DNA of 64,000 bases from Paragyromitra xinjiangensis (Eukaryota; Ascomycota; Pezizomycetes; Pezizales; Discinaceae): contig JBCAMK010000019.1 of the NCBI GenBank assembly GCA_038503065.1, forward strand, positions 62,001-126,000. The letters run 5' to 3'. Shown piece after piece: positions 1-11,683 of this stretch. Numbering within the stretch: the first letter of the stretch is position 1; every line of letters starts with the position of its first letter. The notes under the pieces are model-generated. The model did no database searches. It was given only the letters and a program-made list of their open reading frames with translations, and had not been told where the DNA came from. Position numbers and translations under genes: made by a program.

Positions 1-436
1 CCGACAGGCAGGCTCAAAGCCCAGCAGAAATGAGCCGAGGGGAAATCTTCCCTCTCCCCCTCCACCTGAATCGCACGCTGGACGGAAGATCTCGCGTGCA
101 CTTTCCGCTCTGCGCTCTGAATAAACACCTCAAGGCACAATTCAATCCAATTCGTCTTTTGCAATCATCCATCGAAACCAGAATTCCCTCGTGGGGGTTT
201 GAAGGGACAAACGATCTGACCCGGAAGGATACTCTACTCCAAATGGGAGGATGTTCGCTCGCGCGGAATAGAGGTCGAATATTACTTTCCTCTTTACCTA
301 TTTACATACCCTCACTTGGCCGGATCCCTCGCCCTGCTCCACTTTGCGGAGATCCGCCCCTTCGCTAGCCTTTCCCTCCCCCACTGGGGAATCCATGGCC
401 CTCTCTCCGTACGACCGGTCGTTATCCCGCCGTCTT

Positions 437-444
437 TATATATA
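437..444 (+). promoter_or_regulatory. TATA box of the 540-1517 gene
   Basis: TATATATA lies about 96 nt before the ATG at 540 and is followed by a C/T-rich leader (about 455-490), the usual arrangement of a fungal core promoter. Confidence 0.5.
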
Positions 445-539
445 CAGCCCTCCTCGCCCCCCTTCCCTTCCCTTCCCTCCCTCTTGCGTTGGACCCTCCA
501 AGGAAAACCCTCACGATTCACGATAACGATAACGAAGCC

Positions 540-1517
540 ATGTCACGCAACAACTCAGTCTCAACGACCACCACGACCCACTCCTCATCCCTCGCCTCAA
601 CCTCCACTACACAAACCTCACTCTCCTCCACCCTCTCATGCAACCACATCATCTCCGACTTCAATCCGACCCTCATCCTCCACATCCCCCCTCACGGCGC
701 CTTCAAGAAGCCACGCACCGGTGTCGAGATCCATGACATCACCCCGTGGCTGCCGGGGTACAACCACAACACCCTGACGATACCAGACAGCGTAGGCGTG
801 CGGGACATCAAAGCCGTTGTCGCGGAACGACGATGGTCAGAGGGCGATGCAGGGGCCAGTGGTGGTGTTGGATCAGCGCTGGTGTCGAGACGTCATAGTC
901 GGTGGAGCTCCAGATCGACTGTTCAGGCTAGCGTGGGGGAACGGCAGTACGCGGATTCGGCGGAATGGAGGGTTCCATGGGACATCATGAAGCCGTCGAC
1001 TATCGTCATCAGGTCTGCTACAGGGGATAGGGAAAAGAAGGTTGAAGTGTGGTGTGGCAAGGAGGACCGTCGAGCGCAGCTGTGGGCGATGGAAGGGGGT
1101 GTGAGCTATGTGTGGAGGTGGGCAAAAGATGACAATGGCAAGGAAGAGCTGGTACTCGAGAAGGAGGGCGGTGGGATGGGGAGTCACCAGATTGGAGCGT
1201 TTCTGTTCAAGGTGAGATTTCTTGGCTTTGATGGGGGAGAGTTCTAACGGGTCGCTCTGGTTCAGATCAAATTGTTGAGAATGGATTTTGATTTGAATCG
1301 GAGAGCGACCGGCAAAAGCTGGCTCTTGTCTCTTTTTCGTGATCTTAGCTAACAAAGACTTAAGCAGAAATCGCATTCATCCCATAACCCTCTCACCCCA
1401 TCCTCTGGAACTCTCATCCTTGATGAACGTGGTCTTTCCCGTCTTGTCGCTGTTACTAGCATCCTCATCTTCCTGAAGCGCGATCGACAGAGGAGGAGCA
1501 TAGGCGGGCGGACCTGA
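540..1517 (+). CDS. Unrecognised fungal protein, two exons
   Basis: I do not recognise this family. Exons 540-1211 and 1368-1517 give 273 residues. The intron starts GTGAGA and ends with a strong CTAAC branch point and AAGCAG, so it is preferred over the nearer TTCAG at 1265, which would also stay open. The N-terminus (about residues 1-30) is Ser/Thr-rich low complexity. The middle has Trp-rich segments (DITPWLPGY, EWRVPWDIM, YVWRWAKDD) that suggest a compact folded domain. Exon 2 has a short hydrophobic stretch (LSRLVAVTSILIFLK) followed by a basic tail (RDRQRRRS). The C-terminus is odd: one base off frame at about 1503-1512, the reading continues as LNDRALAWGIWSRVMGG and ends at 1582. It may therefore be truncated by a single-base indel. 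An upstream in-frame TTG at 489 was ignored as a start. Confidence 0.7.
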
Positions 1518-2501
1518 ACGACAGGGCGCTAGCCTGGGGGATCTGGAGTCGTGTCATGGGTGGCATCTTCAACAGGGCGTAGAGTGTGAAGGGTGTTGAG
1601 TCTTAGACTCCTCATCGCACTCCCCCTTGCGCTACCACTGAACCTCCTCTTCGGCGAAAGGGTTCACGGTGGTTGAGTCGCTATTTCGGTTCCCACTTGT
1701 CACCATTGCTACGGCTAGGCTCCGATTCACTACGGACACAGTCATGGAGGAGACAGACTATCTGGCTACATGTTCGGATCTCTTGGCAAAAAATTCATTT
1801 CATTTCATTCACGTTGGTATGGAGTTTTTGGGTTTGTATTAAAAGTTTAACGCAGGATGCGACGGTCATGGTTTACGGTATGGATATGAGTATGGTGTGG
1901 GTATGTTTGGGATGCATTAGGTTCAAGTTATGGTGTTTGTTTTGGGTTTCACTGTGTCTGGGCAAAATTTCTTATGGTATTGGGATGGGTACATTGGTGT
2001 CATTGTTAATATTTCCTTATGCAAGTCATTGGGTTATTTTGGGTTTGTGTATTCACGGTTACGACGGGGGTGTTGGTGTATGATGGTGTCATGTAAATAA
2101 GTGTCTTGGTGGTTATTATCCAAAACCAAGCTTTATTTTACCAACGCTGAACGTGGATCAATGATGAAAGCTGTTTGTCCACAGGGTACTTCTACCAGGA
2201 TCACAGCTACTCACTCGAAAACGATCACACCCACACCACAGCGGTGGAACACAAAAGCGAGAGTACAAGTTTAACAGCCCGGGTACATTGATTCCAAATC
2301 CTGCACAGAGAACCATTGGCCACACAACGCATCATACAGAGGTCATCGCATTACTCGAGTCCACCTTCTCGGCCTCCGTCTCGGCCGAGTAGCAAAAATC
2401 AAGAAGTTGAATAGATCCGCACAATATTCCTTGAATTTAAACGCCGCTGAACTATTGACCCATACATTATACGAAATACAAGTCAAACTCCATGCTGTCA
2501 T
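1518..2501. other. Intergenic, no gene seen
   Basis: This is the 3' side of two convergent genes. An open frame at 1673-2083 on the plus strand has GT-rich, low-complexity composition and no domain, so it is not called. No repeat or RNA gene is recognised. Confidence 0.5.
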
Positions 2502-2918
2502 TTATTTATCCTTGATCGGAACGTCCTTTCCCGTGGTACTCTTGTACTGACCACGAATGACTATTATTTATTAGTAACCATCTGATAGTCGTTATACGGG
2601 AGGTTCTTACAATCGCTGATCTGCTCGTCCTTCGCTTGTTCGAAGGCACTCTCATTATCTTGTGGTCCCTGGCCGAGGACATGCTCCTGAACATAATCGA
2701 CGCCTTGTAAAATCCAGTTTAGTAATAGTTTCATGAACGGATAGACAAAGAAACCCACCTTTATCCAAACCGTCTTCGTTCTTCTCGGATGCCTTTCCGC
2801 CTCCAGCCATACTATTCAGCTTATCACTCCATCCACCACCGCTCGAGGTATCGGTGTTCTGCTGCTGTGGGTTCTGCTGGGAGTTGCCGCCGCCGACCAT
2901 ATTCTTGATTGTGTCCAT
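2502..2918 (-). CDS. Small conserved fungal stress-type protein (Ddr48-annotated family)
   Basis: Three exons on the minus strand (2918-2759, 2703-2611, 2560-2502) give 103 residues. The introns are GTGGGT...ACAAG (55 nt) and GTAAGA...ATAG (50 nt, TTACTAATA branch). The N-terminal half is Gly/Gln/Ser-rich and disordered (MDTIKNMVGGG, QQNPQQQN). The C-terminal half carries the conserved block DYVQEHVLGQGPQDNES, then DEQISDFIRGQYK and a PIKDK end. This is the layout of the roughly 100-residue fungal proteins usually annotated as DNA damage-responsive protein 48-like. They are associated with stress, but the biochemical function is not established. No signal peptide or membrane segment is visible. 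A TATA box and a palindromic CRE upstream fit stress induction. Confidence 0.85.
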
Positions 2919-3010
2919 TATAAGTGTAAGGGTTTCGTTTATTTAAAGAGGATGTTATAGTATTTAGTAGAGTTCGAGAGCGATACAGACCATAGCAGAA
3001 CAGAAGAAGC

Positions 3011-3020
3011 GTTTTTATAG
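3011..3020 (-). promoter_or_regulatory. TATA box of the Ddr48-like gene
   Basis: On the minus strand CTATAAAAAC lies about 95 nt upstream of the ATG at 2918, at normal core-promoter distance. Confidence 0.6.
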
Positions 3021-3054
3021 CAGCGTGGCCGAGTTAAAGATAGCGTTGCGGTAA

Positions 3055-3062
3055 TGACGTCA
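3055..3062. promoter_or_regulatory. Palindromic CRE (TGACGTCA)
   Basis: A perfect 8-bp TGACGTCA lies 35 bp upstream of the TATA box of the stress-type gene. This is the classical ATF/CREB bZIP site, used in fungi by Atf1/AtfA-type stress regulators. Occupancy here is inferred from sequence and position only. Confidence 0.55.
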
Positions 3063-5161
3063 CTCTACGTACACAACCAAGGGTTTGTGGCTTGCCCATG
3101 AACCCTGTGGGTGTTAGATGCTTGATTGCGGGAAAATCGTTCAAGAGATTGAATAATGACGACAATTTTACGAATGATCGTCATCGGGCTCGCTTCGATC
3201 CTGAGATATCTGTCTGTTGGAAGTTGGAATCTGTGGGGGCGGATGTAGGGTTAGGGTTGGGCGGATGGGTACGCGGCCGGATGTGGTTTGCGTTTTTGGG
3301 GATTGCGTGGAGATGAGATGGGGATTTGGTGTGTTCTGTATGACTGATCTTGGACGAGACGGGTATCTCAGTACTGGAGTACAATTTGATCGCTGTGGGT
3401 CGGAATCAAGTTCTATCGGTAGCTAATTGTTGTTTAGTACTACCTACTCTATGAGATCGTTTGTTTGGCTTGGTCTCGCAAGGTGATGGCTGGCTTAAAA
3501 TCAAGTCTCACTCATAGCTACTTGCCCTTGCTACTTCGTTGTGTCGTGGGAGGAATATCGCGGTAGATCGTGGGGAAATGATTGCTCTCTATGTGCGGTG
3601 GTAAAATAAAACTTGAATATTTGGAGTATCTACTCAGCAGTCATGGAAGGATCCTTGTCTAATATAGTAGGGGGGCCAGATAAATGCTATTTTCCGACAC
3701 TACTCCAGCAACATATTGCTAATCATAGCATAACTCAAAGGACAAGAAAATACAAAACGAAATGCTGCTATTTTTGAAGAAACCATGCCACCGGAAGGAG
3801 AAGAAACGTGCAAAGACAAATACAAAAAAAACCGACCCATAATAAAACTCCAGACCAAATACAAAAGAAAAACCATTTGTGTTCGAATAATAACAAAGAA
3901 GGAAAAATAAAGGCTCGTAGGAGCTTGGTCCATAGGCTCATATCCCATCCGATCATAAAACTCTTAAAATCCCATGCTCATACACAATCAATATACCTTC
4001 AACTAAAACCCCTTTGCTGTAGACGGCGTCCTCTGGGTACCCCATCGGGTCTCCATATTCTAATCGAAACTGATCGACTGCATGTGTTCCCAAACCTCGG
4101 CCAATATACTAAGGCCTAAACGCCATCGGAATCGTCAGGAAATTCTGGAAAAACAACTTCTCAACAATAGGAAACGCTGCCCTCATGGGTAGATACCTCA
4201 GCTCATGCCTGGGCAATCAAAAACCCAGCCATTCACACCGAAGAAAAAGGTGACCGCAACAAGAAGAGAGAAAGAAAACAACAAAACGTACAGCTGGCTA
4301 CAGGTTGCCGGAGTATCTCGTGGACCCATCACAGATCCAAAGTCCAACCAGACCGACTTGTCTGGACAGTACTATATAGGAAAGAAACGAATGGAACGTT
4401 CCTGGGAACGGAAGTATAGAACGAAAGGTATAGGGAGGCAGTCTTGATACAAAAGGATGTAACGAAGATAGATCTGGGGTTAAGAATGCAACAAGATGCT
4501 AAAGACTTCATGCCTAGAATATGATAGTGCTGCCTGCAAGTAGGCCAGAGCCTGCTCGCAGATTACCATAAGAAACGAAATAGTAGATGACCGACAAAGT
4601 ATGAAGATGCAGTGCGGATACAGGCGTAAGGAATAGGAATTATAAAAAAATAAGTACATAAATAAACGAAGGATAAAGACAAGAAATAAACAAACGATAG
4701 TAACATAAGCACATAATCAACAATGGGATTAACAATAAAAACAACGGGTATCTCGGAGAACAAAAATTACATAGGAAATAGAATGGATACGGGAAAACCT
4801 CCAGTTATTGAAATCTAAGGAGGAAATCTGGTGTTTGATGATTAAGCCGACCCTCTCATCCTGTGCGGCGAGATCAGAGAAAAGGCTGAACTGAAAGTGG
4901 GTAGAAACTGGGGATCTATTTGCGAGACGCCGACATGCTTGTAACGATATTGATGTGGATGAAACTGAGAAAGGCAGGATGGATAGATCTTCTATCGAGT
5001 TCTTCACACCTCGTAAAGCACATCGGTAAGGCATCCTGCAGTTTAGTAGCACATTTTAGCTACAAACCTATCTAAGTTAGCATCTAAGTTCCTAGAGATC
5101 AACTGCATCAGAATACGACGGGTGTAGTAAAATTTACATACCATAGTTCCGGTGGGTCATT
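3063..5161. other. Gene-poor, AT-rich intergenic
   Basis: Only short frames without domains are present (for example 3808-4119 and 4205-4447). Composition is A-rich at 3750-4750. I see no tRNA, rRNA or complete mobile element. Confidence 0.45.
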
Positions 5162-6290
5162 TTAGCCCCAGTAATCGCTATTATTAGAGGCCATATCAGA
5201 ATCCGAGTCACCAGAAACGGGGCACTCCTGGGGGAGGTAGAAGGCGGAAGGGTTTGTACTGGGGGAGAAATCGATAGGTCCTGGTGGTTCTCTGGTGTTA
5301 TGGAGGGTATTTAGGAGTTTGGGGTCAATAGTTGTATGTAACCCCCTTACGTCTGGGTATAGGGATGGTAGTGCTGCTCTCGGGGTACTTGATAAACGGA
5401 AGTTCTTCAAATCAGGGAAAATTCCTTCACAAAACTTCCCATTCACTTTCGCTTTGCAAAGCTCTCCCTTATGTTTGCTATTGTGGTGCTTTATATAGCT
5501 ACGCATGCGCTTCGAAGTTGTGTTGCAGTAAAGACATACAATTTCCTCCGGCACATGGGTTAACTCATGATCTCTAGAACGAGAAGGTTAGAATATTGAA
5601 TACGTATTCTAGATATAGGAATTCGCGGGTATGAGGGGGTATAAGAACATACTTGAGCTTAGACAGGAATCTGAAGCTTTTGGAACATCCGTCATATGTG
5701 CAGAAGTGTGTTGTCTGGGAGCTTCCAGTTGATGATTTTGATCTTGGCCTTTTTCCACAGGATTTTGCCAGGGGTTGCTGACCGCCCACAGGTAGTTCTA
5801 AAGTTCTACCGAACTCGACAGAAAACCCGATTTCTGCTGAAGATATAACCATTGATTGGTTAATTTCGGGCTTATCAACCTCCATCTCAACCCGATTGTC
5901 TATTTGAGCGGTCATTGAGTTGAGCCGCCTCATCAGAACACCAGCACGCTGCTCGGGGCGAGTGGCGGTGAGTGGGTTGTAGTAGGCGCCTCCCGTGTAT
6001 CCTATTGCTCTCGTTCGACATACTTCTTGGAGAACTCTCTCCAGGTTTTGTTTGGCGAAACAGACAGTACTAAGTACTGTTTCAAGTTGAAGGATCGTTC
6101 CCTCATCCAAGGCATCAGGATGCACAGCAGGACCGAGTTCCGTTTCAGCCCTAGCCTCTTGAATTCCCGCTCCTATAACGGCCATACATTCCGCAATATG
6201 ATAGAGCATCCTTTCCTCTCGTTCATTCAGGTTGCTCTGAGACACCGACGCCATATTACTGACGAGCAACAAGCTAACCACTGCGCCCAT
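5162..6290 (-). CDS. C2H2 zinc-finger protein, two fingers
   Basis: Exons 6290-5653 and 5573-5162 (minus) give 349 residues. The 79-nt intron starts GTATGT, ends TTCTAG and splits finger 1. Finger 1 is C197-x4-C202-x12-H215-x3-H219, restored only by splicing. Finger 2 is C226-x2-C229-x12-H242-x4-H247. The first 110 residues are helical and acidic, the middle is rich in Pro/Ser/Lys (KRPRSKSSTGSS, a possible nuclear signal), and the tail after the fingers is acidic and disordered. A sequence-specific DNA-binding nuclear role is inferred from the fingers; the target is unknown. The second Met (MASVSQ, 12 residues in) may be the real start, because the first 12 residues are hydrophobic and unlike the rest. 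Confidence 0.8.
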
Positions 6291-6390
6291 TAGAAAGGGA
6301 AATGATATGCATATTTAAGAGGTACACTAACATATCGGGAGGAGTGGCTTTAGGGATGTAAAGCCCTTGGTGTTGGCAGTCTAGGGCTCC

Positions 6391-6398
6391 TTTTTATA
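6391..6398 (-). promoter_or_regulatory. TATA box of the C2H2 gene
   Basis: TATAAAAA on the minus strand lies about 100 nt upstream of the first ATG at 6290. Confidence 0.5.
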
Positions 6399-7814
6399 CG
6401 AGAGACGGATAACGTGAGACGAATACACGGGCTTTGCCAAATCTGAATGAAGGCTGCAACGCTGATCAATTAAGTTCGATTAAGGAACGAAGCTGAGATG
6501 AGTTCGAAAAGTTAAAGGCAGAGGCGGGCAGTTATGTGCGCACTGTGACTTTTTCAACAGTTGAGAATAGTAATGAGGGAGGTGCCTTCGGGGGTTCCCC
6601 TCTAGCTGGAGCGCAGTATATACGACAGGCGCGCAGCGCGCAGCGGACCATATTTTTGCGCGCCCATCTGAAGCCAGAACAACATCCTGAGATAAGAAAG
6701 CATTTTTTGAAATCAATTCGGTGAATTTGGCGATGAATTGATGTTGGAATGATCGGAACCAGAGATGGAACAGGCGAGCCCCTGCTGCCTCAGTTTGAGC
6801 CTCTAATGGACAGAAGACTCCTCTAAGTACTTTGTACCTCAGGTCTGGGCAGTTGATTGGGTACTACGAATTTCGCGCCTGCCACGTGACATCGTGTAAC
6901 ACTCTTGCCCAGTAGCAAAGGTGCAGACTTGCACAGGAGGGTGCAGCCCACACCTGATTGGCACATTATTCTACATATTAGAGCCTCTCATGCCCAAACT
7001 GGAGCGGAATACAGACGTAAAGTGAACAACGATCTCCGCATTTTGAAATCGGGCTGCATCCAGTATTTCCTGTTAACCAAAAAACATGATAAAAAACAAT
7101 TTTTGCTTGCTTTATATAACAGAATAATCCATGCCAAGTCGAAAATGGAGCTGCGGGGTAATGTCAGGCAGATTATCATCCTTAGTCCTGCTGCAGGTCA
7201 GATGTGTAGTTGACTGATCGGTTGGTCAGGTGAGCACGGAAATACCCTCAAGAGACTTATTTCAGTTTATCTGTCCTTAAGGTTATGGTTGGTCTTGTGG
7301 ATGTCTATCCCTAAGTGATATTCTGGGAGATTTGACTTACCATTGTGTACGTGGAATAGCTAACTTTCGTACGTCGTGCGTCTCGCGTTTCTTCATCTCA
7401 AAACTAGTCAACCAGGGTTGATTATGATGAGATCGATGCAGCCAGATTGCCCTATGCTTACTAGGTTACCAGTTAACGTTGCCAATTAAAACTATAAGGG
7501 TTTAAATCGGGTGATGGAATGGACCTACTAAACCTGTACCGTGGTCGATAGTTTTAAAGAAAGGTACACTTTTTCCCGAGGCTACGGTATTTCCTTAGCG
7601 AAGGGGGTTTCGGATTCTTGGAGCTTTAGGTGAAGTATCTGGTAACTGGTTTCTGTGAGGCTACGGCTAAAGCGTTAACTTTGCGGCTGTAGTCTAGTAA
7701 CTTAATTGCTAGAGAGCGATTATGGCCTAGTGTTACTTGAACCTCGGATATTGCTAGCCGAATTTATTTGCCGATCGGGTTAGCCATCGAAAGCACGAGT
7801 ACCGACTTGCTGAA

Positions 7815-7833
7815 GGGTGGCTTAAAGCCACCC
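7815..7833. repeat. Perfect 9-bp inverted repeat with 1-nt loop
   Basis: GGGTGGCTT and AAGCCACCC are exact reverse complements separated by one A. No gene adjoins it, so a terminator role is not supported. Confidence 0.4.
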
Positions 7834-10614
7834 GTATGAGTACTTTCCGTCGATTGGCATGCGAGATGTGCCTGCAGCCACAGAATTATTCGTGGAGCAT
7901 CAGATGAACACATCATGCACTGGCTATAGCGCATGCCATCGCCTCAGGTCCGGTATCTTCGCTGCTGCACGTAAGGTTGGTCCTGAGCAGTCCACCCGTA
8001 CCACCTACATACACTAATCTAGGGCTTGGGTTTGGGGTTCAAGAGCTATCCATCGGAAATTTAATTCAGCTGGACCCTTTTGGCGTAGGCGCCGGCATTC
8101 TCGGCTCAAGCGATAACATGTGAACTGCTGCAAGACCTACGGCATACTATGTGCTTAGTTGTGGGCCAGAGAAATTCTCTAAGCTTATTTGCCAGCTTTA
8201 TGCTTCGTTAGGCGGTTGAGCCTTAGCTTTGGTTAGTATATGAGGCGAATTTGTTGGATCTAGATATGTTTTCCAGAGATATACGGCTGGACATAGACCG
8301 GTGAATCCGAGAGAACACAAGGCGCCGAAATGCCGCGAGGATCCTTTACGAATCGGCTTCTCGTTAGTCATAGTGTTTTTTGCAGGTATTTCTGGGGGAG
8401 ATAGTCCTCGTTCAACATGATAGTAGCAAAATGTCCTCACTCAATGTTTTCCAGTTATCTTGAGAAGGGATGGGTTCATATCATGTGGCCAGCCGTCACA
8501 AATGAGGGATGACATAATGTAACTACATGTACGATTGAACTTTTTTTTCAAGAGAGAAACTGTTGAGAGACATAGGACCAAGTGAGTAAAAACCTCCAAG
8601 ATTATTGGTGGAAGAGGAGTAGCAAGTCAGGCTCCAGTTGTCGTTTATACGCAAGGCGGTACACGCATCTCCACGTGCACTGGGTGCAGTACAACAGGAT
8701 GAACACATCAGCGATGGCGTGGTTTGCATCCCGCAATCGCCCTCAGTCTCGGGTAGTCGCAGCATGTGGATGAAGCTTTGACTGAGGCTCGCGCTTCGTT
8801 CGCCTAAGGATTTAAATAAGTGAAGTGAAAATTTTATGTATTTTATCCTGTGAAGCCGGTAGGTACGTTGTTTTTTGTACTTGGATGTGTCACCCTGGAG
8901 CACCGTAGATACATGTATTTGCTTGGTCAACTGGTCATTTCTGTGTACGTATAAACTTGGGGATTATATTTTTCACTATTTTCTACTAAGAAATAAAGGC
9001 GCATGAAATTTCTTTTCCCCTCGAGTTATCTAACTTTAGATAAGAATCTCTACGTATACGATTAGATGGTCAATATCGATCTTGAGTGTATGCAAGGTGC
9101 GTGTTATCGCTATGGCTTGCGTGGCACCTGAGCCACTCCAAGCCTAGGGACGATTTGAAACCTGTTGGCCTATATCCTATCGAACTGCGAAGGCCCTGGC
9201 CCCATAGGGTTTGATTCCCAATTGCACCGCCCGCCTGAGGCGTTATGGTTATTATTGGATGTCTGTCAGTTACTTCTCGCCTGATGGCCAAGCTTATGGG
9301 GGATAATAATCGATCGCTAGGCACCACTCTGCAAGAAATTACCCCAACGAAGACGCAATTAAGGTCTACTAGGCAAGTAATCCTTTCAAAAAGAGGGAGA
9401 GGAATATGGGGCGGCTCGGGGTCAAAAAAAAGCAGTAATTCGGAAGGAGAGTGTTGGTTTTGAGACCCGCTCCACTCTTTTCATTTCGATCCTACCTTCA
9501 ATTCAATACGGCTGAAAGAATTACTGTTAGTTAGTTCTCTAGGCTAATGATAAGAGATAGAAGAGAAGATGCCACATTTTTGTAGCCCCTCCGTTGCTAG
9601 CCGCTCTTATTGAGCGTGAGTCTTCAGGGTTTGTGGTCGGAAAGGCCAATGATAGTCTTCCGACAGCACCAAACCTTACTAGAGCAAATCAAAGTTTGGT
9701 AGGTGGAGTGAAGGTAAATTAAGCCTATAGGGTCCCTGCTTTAATAACAAATAGTGCCTCGAGGCTGGTAAAGATCTAGAAGCAAACTTGCCCGGCCGGG
9801 TTGGCCTATATAATGCGTATGAATTTGACTGGGAGAACCGTGAATTATTGGGGAGCTAAATTTAAGATTCCCCTCAGGCGCTTCAGCTTAGGTCATTTTT
9901 TATAATATGGGAGGCCTCTTACATCTTTGAACCGGTACCATCGTCTCTGGGCCAATTGCAATTAAAGCCCCAAGCTCGAGTCTTACGGGAAGGACCGCTA
10001 AAGTTAATTTTTAAGTAATCAACAGCTAAGCCTATATTTGTTATTCTCTCCAGCGAAGAAAAGTTAAGTCATATATATGCTATCGATACCGCATAATCTT
10101 GGAAATATACACGTGCTCAATATCTCTACCCTCACAAATAAGATACTCTTGTTAGGTCATACCGATAGCTGATAGCTGGTCATACTAACATCGTCTTGCC
10201 GCCGCATCCACAATTGCAAATTTCCGGATAGCTGGTCCCCCAGAATACGCACCCAGGCATGCATTATATCGAGTTATAGATAAATTACTATTAGAAATCA
10301 ATAAGGAGGACAACATAATCCGTAGTTCCTACCCGATAGTGGTAATAAAAGACCTGTTAGTAGATACGCACCTTGATTGCCCCGGTAAACACGGCGCGCA
10401 AAACTGACCTAAACACCCCAGGGATACGTTTTTCATAAATCCCGATGAAGATCTACGTAAGCGAGAGGAGGGAGGGGTTCTGGCCAATGGGACCGTTCCT
10501 GTCGTCGGGCGATCATACCTTACCCCTTGTTCTCCTGAATTGTCGAAGTGGGTTGGAAGTGAGCTCGGATATCCACACCTGGAAGGTAGTCTGACTCCTT
10601 AAAGGATATAGAGC

Positions 10615-10836
10615 ATGGCCTGCATACCCCATGTTTGCTACCTTATCACCTTCATCACGCTTGCCCCAATATTTGATGCTAGTAAGATATTCGTTGTTGT
10701 TGACGTTCCCGCAAGCGGTGGGGCGATAACTATGAATGTAGATGCTGGTTTATCGTTTCTACAGGTTGAAAAGTTTCCACTCGGCCCCGGGGCCCTAGAA
10801 CAAATTAGGGATCGTGAGAAAAAAATTGCCTACTAG
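10615..10836 (+). CDS. Doubtful 73-residue hypothetical protein
   Basis: A plus-strand frame with an ATG start and a hydrophobic N-terminus (MACIPHVCYLITFITLAP) that could be a signal peptide or membrane segment. The rest has no recognised motif. No clear TATA box or intron is seen. It may be chance coding in non-coding DNA. Confidence 0.2.
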   Translation: MACIPHVCYLITFITLAPIFDASKIFVVVDVPASGGAITMNVDAGLSFLQVEKFPLGPGALEQIRDREKKIAY

Positions 10837-11391
10837 TATACCCTTAGCAACTAACGTACTATAAATCATGGTCGCTGAAAAATTACTGTAGTCTAGCTAA
10901 CTATATAGCAAGGCACAGTTGCAATTAGAATTTTATTCATAGTTCTACATATTTCTATGAATGGAAGATTTTCTATGGAACAGACACCCTCACCCCCTCT
11001 ATTGGGGGAGTCTATAAGAATTGGATAGACACTCCATTCTATCCGACAGAGCATCAAAAAAAGGTTTATTTCGTGATAGAACTCGTTCCACCGCCTGCGG
11101 GATCCGGAAATACCCGTTGCTGAAAGCTTTGACTAAAACTGCTCTTGCTGGTGCCGCAAGTATTCATCTGATGTAAGTAGCAGCATCCACCCATCAGAAT
11201 ATAGCGATGATCTAGCACATTAACTCTTCAACAAAGGTTTGGCATGGGGAGAATACAAGTCTAGACTTAAACCTTGGCCAGTACCTAGTTAAGTGTGTCG
11301 AGGACGTAGGAACTTAAATTTCTAGATCTGTGATTCATTTAGGACCGTCTAAACTATTTTAGCTAGGGTACCATAGAATACTGCGAGTGGC

Positions 11392-11398
11392 TATATAA
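11392..11398 (+). promoter_or_regulatory. TATA box of the zinc-ribbon gene
   Basis: TATATAA is followed by a C/T-rich leader of about 140 nt up to the ATG at 11543, a core-promoter layout rare in the surrounding non-coding DNA. Confidence 0.45.
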
Positions 11399-11542
11399 GC
11401 AAGCTCCTACCCCCTCTAACCTTCTTCACTATTCCACATCCACCACTCTCTCGAGCTCCAACACCTGCATTACATCGACTTTTAAGATAGCTTACTCATT
11501 TTACATCTTCCATTCCTATTCCCACTCTTCCTTATCCCCGTG

Positions 11543-11683
11543 ATGACGTACGTCTGCAAACATGATGAGTGGCAACCATCTATTACTCAAGGTACCAAAT
11601 GTGGCATCTGTCACAAGCAAAGGGGTGTCCATGTTTGTGTTGGTTGTAGCATGTGTATTTGCCTGAAGTGCTTTAACACGTAG
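11543..11683 (+). CDS. 46-residue stand-alone zinc-ribbon protein, piggyBac C-terminal type
   Basis: This single exon runs from ATG to TAG and encodes 46 residues with eight cysteines (5, 20, 23, 32, 35, 38, 40, 43) and three histidines. The core KCGIC-x8-CVGC-x2-CICLKCF follows the C-x2-C...C-x2-C...C-x2-CF spacing of the cysteine-rich zinc ribbon at the C-terminus of piggyBac transposases (Pfam Tnp_zf-ribbon_2, named from memory). No transposase body lies upstream: the preceding 150 nt is a TATA box plus pyrimidine-rich leader. It could be a domesticated DNA- or protein-binding domain, or the last remnant of a transposon whose splice site I mistake for a start. Zinc binding is inferred from the residues. 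Confidence 0.55.
   Translation: MTYVCKHDEWQPSITQGTKCGICHKQRGVHVCVGCSMCICLKCFNT

Larger units (their letters stand above)
6420..11391. other. Long stretch without a confident gene
   Basis: Open frames here (such as 6905-7213 plus and 8523-8930 minus) have no recognisable domain, splice support or codon pattern. The sequence looks like aged, diverged repeat DNA. A short perfect hairpin at 7815-7833 and one doubtful small frame at 10615-10836 are listed separately. Confidence 0.4.

Noticed and set aside
1673..2083. 136-codon plus-strand frame after the first gene
   Set aside because: T/G-rich biased sequence, no domain, no upstream promoter; looks like 3' flanking DNA.
8523..8930. 135-codon minus-strand frame
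   Set aside because: No motif, splice support or plausible promoter; surrounding DNA is non-coding in character.
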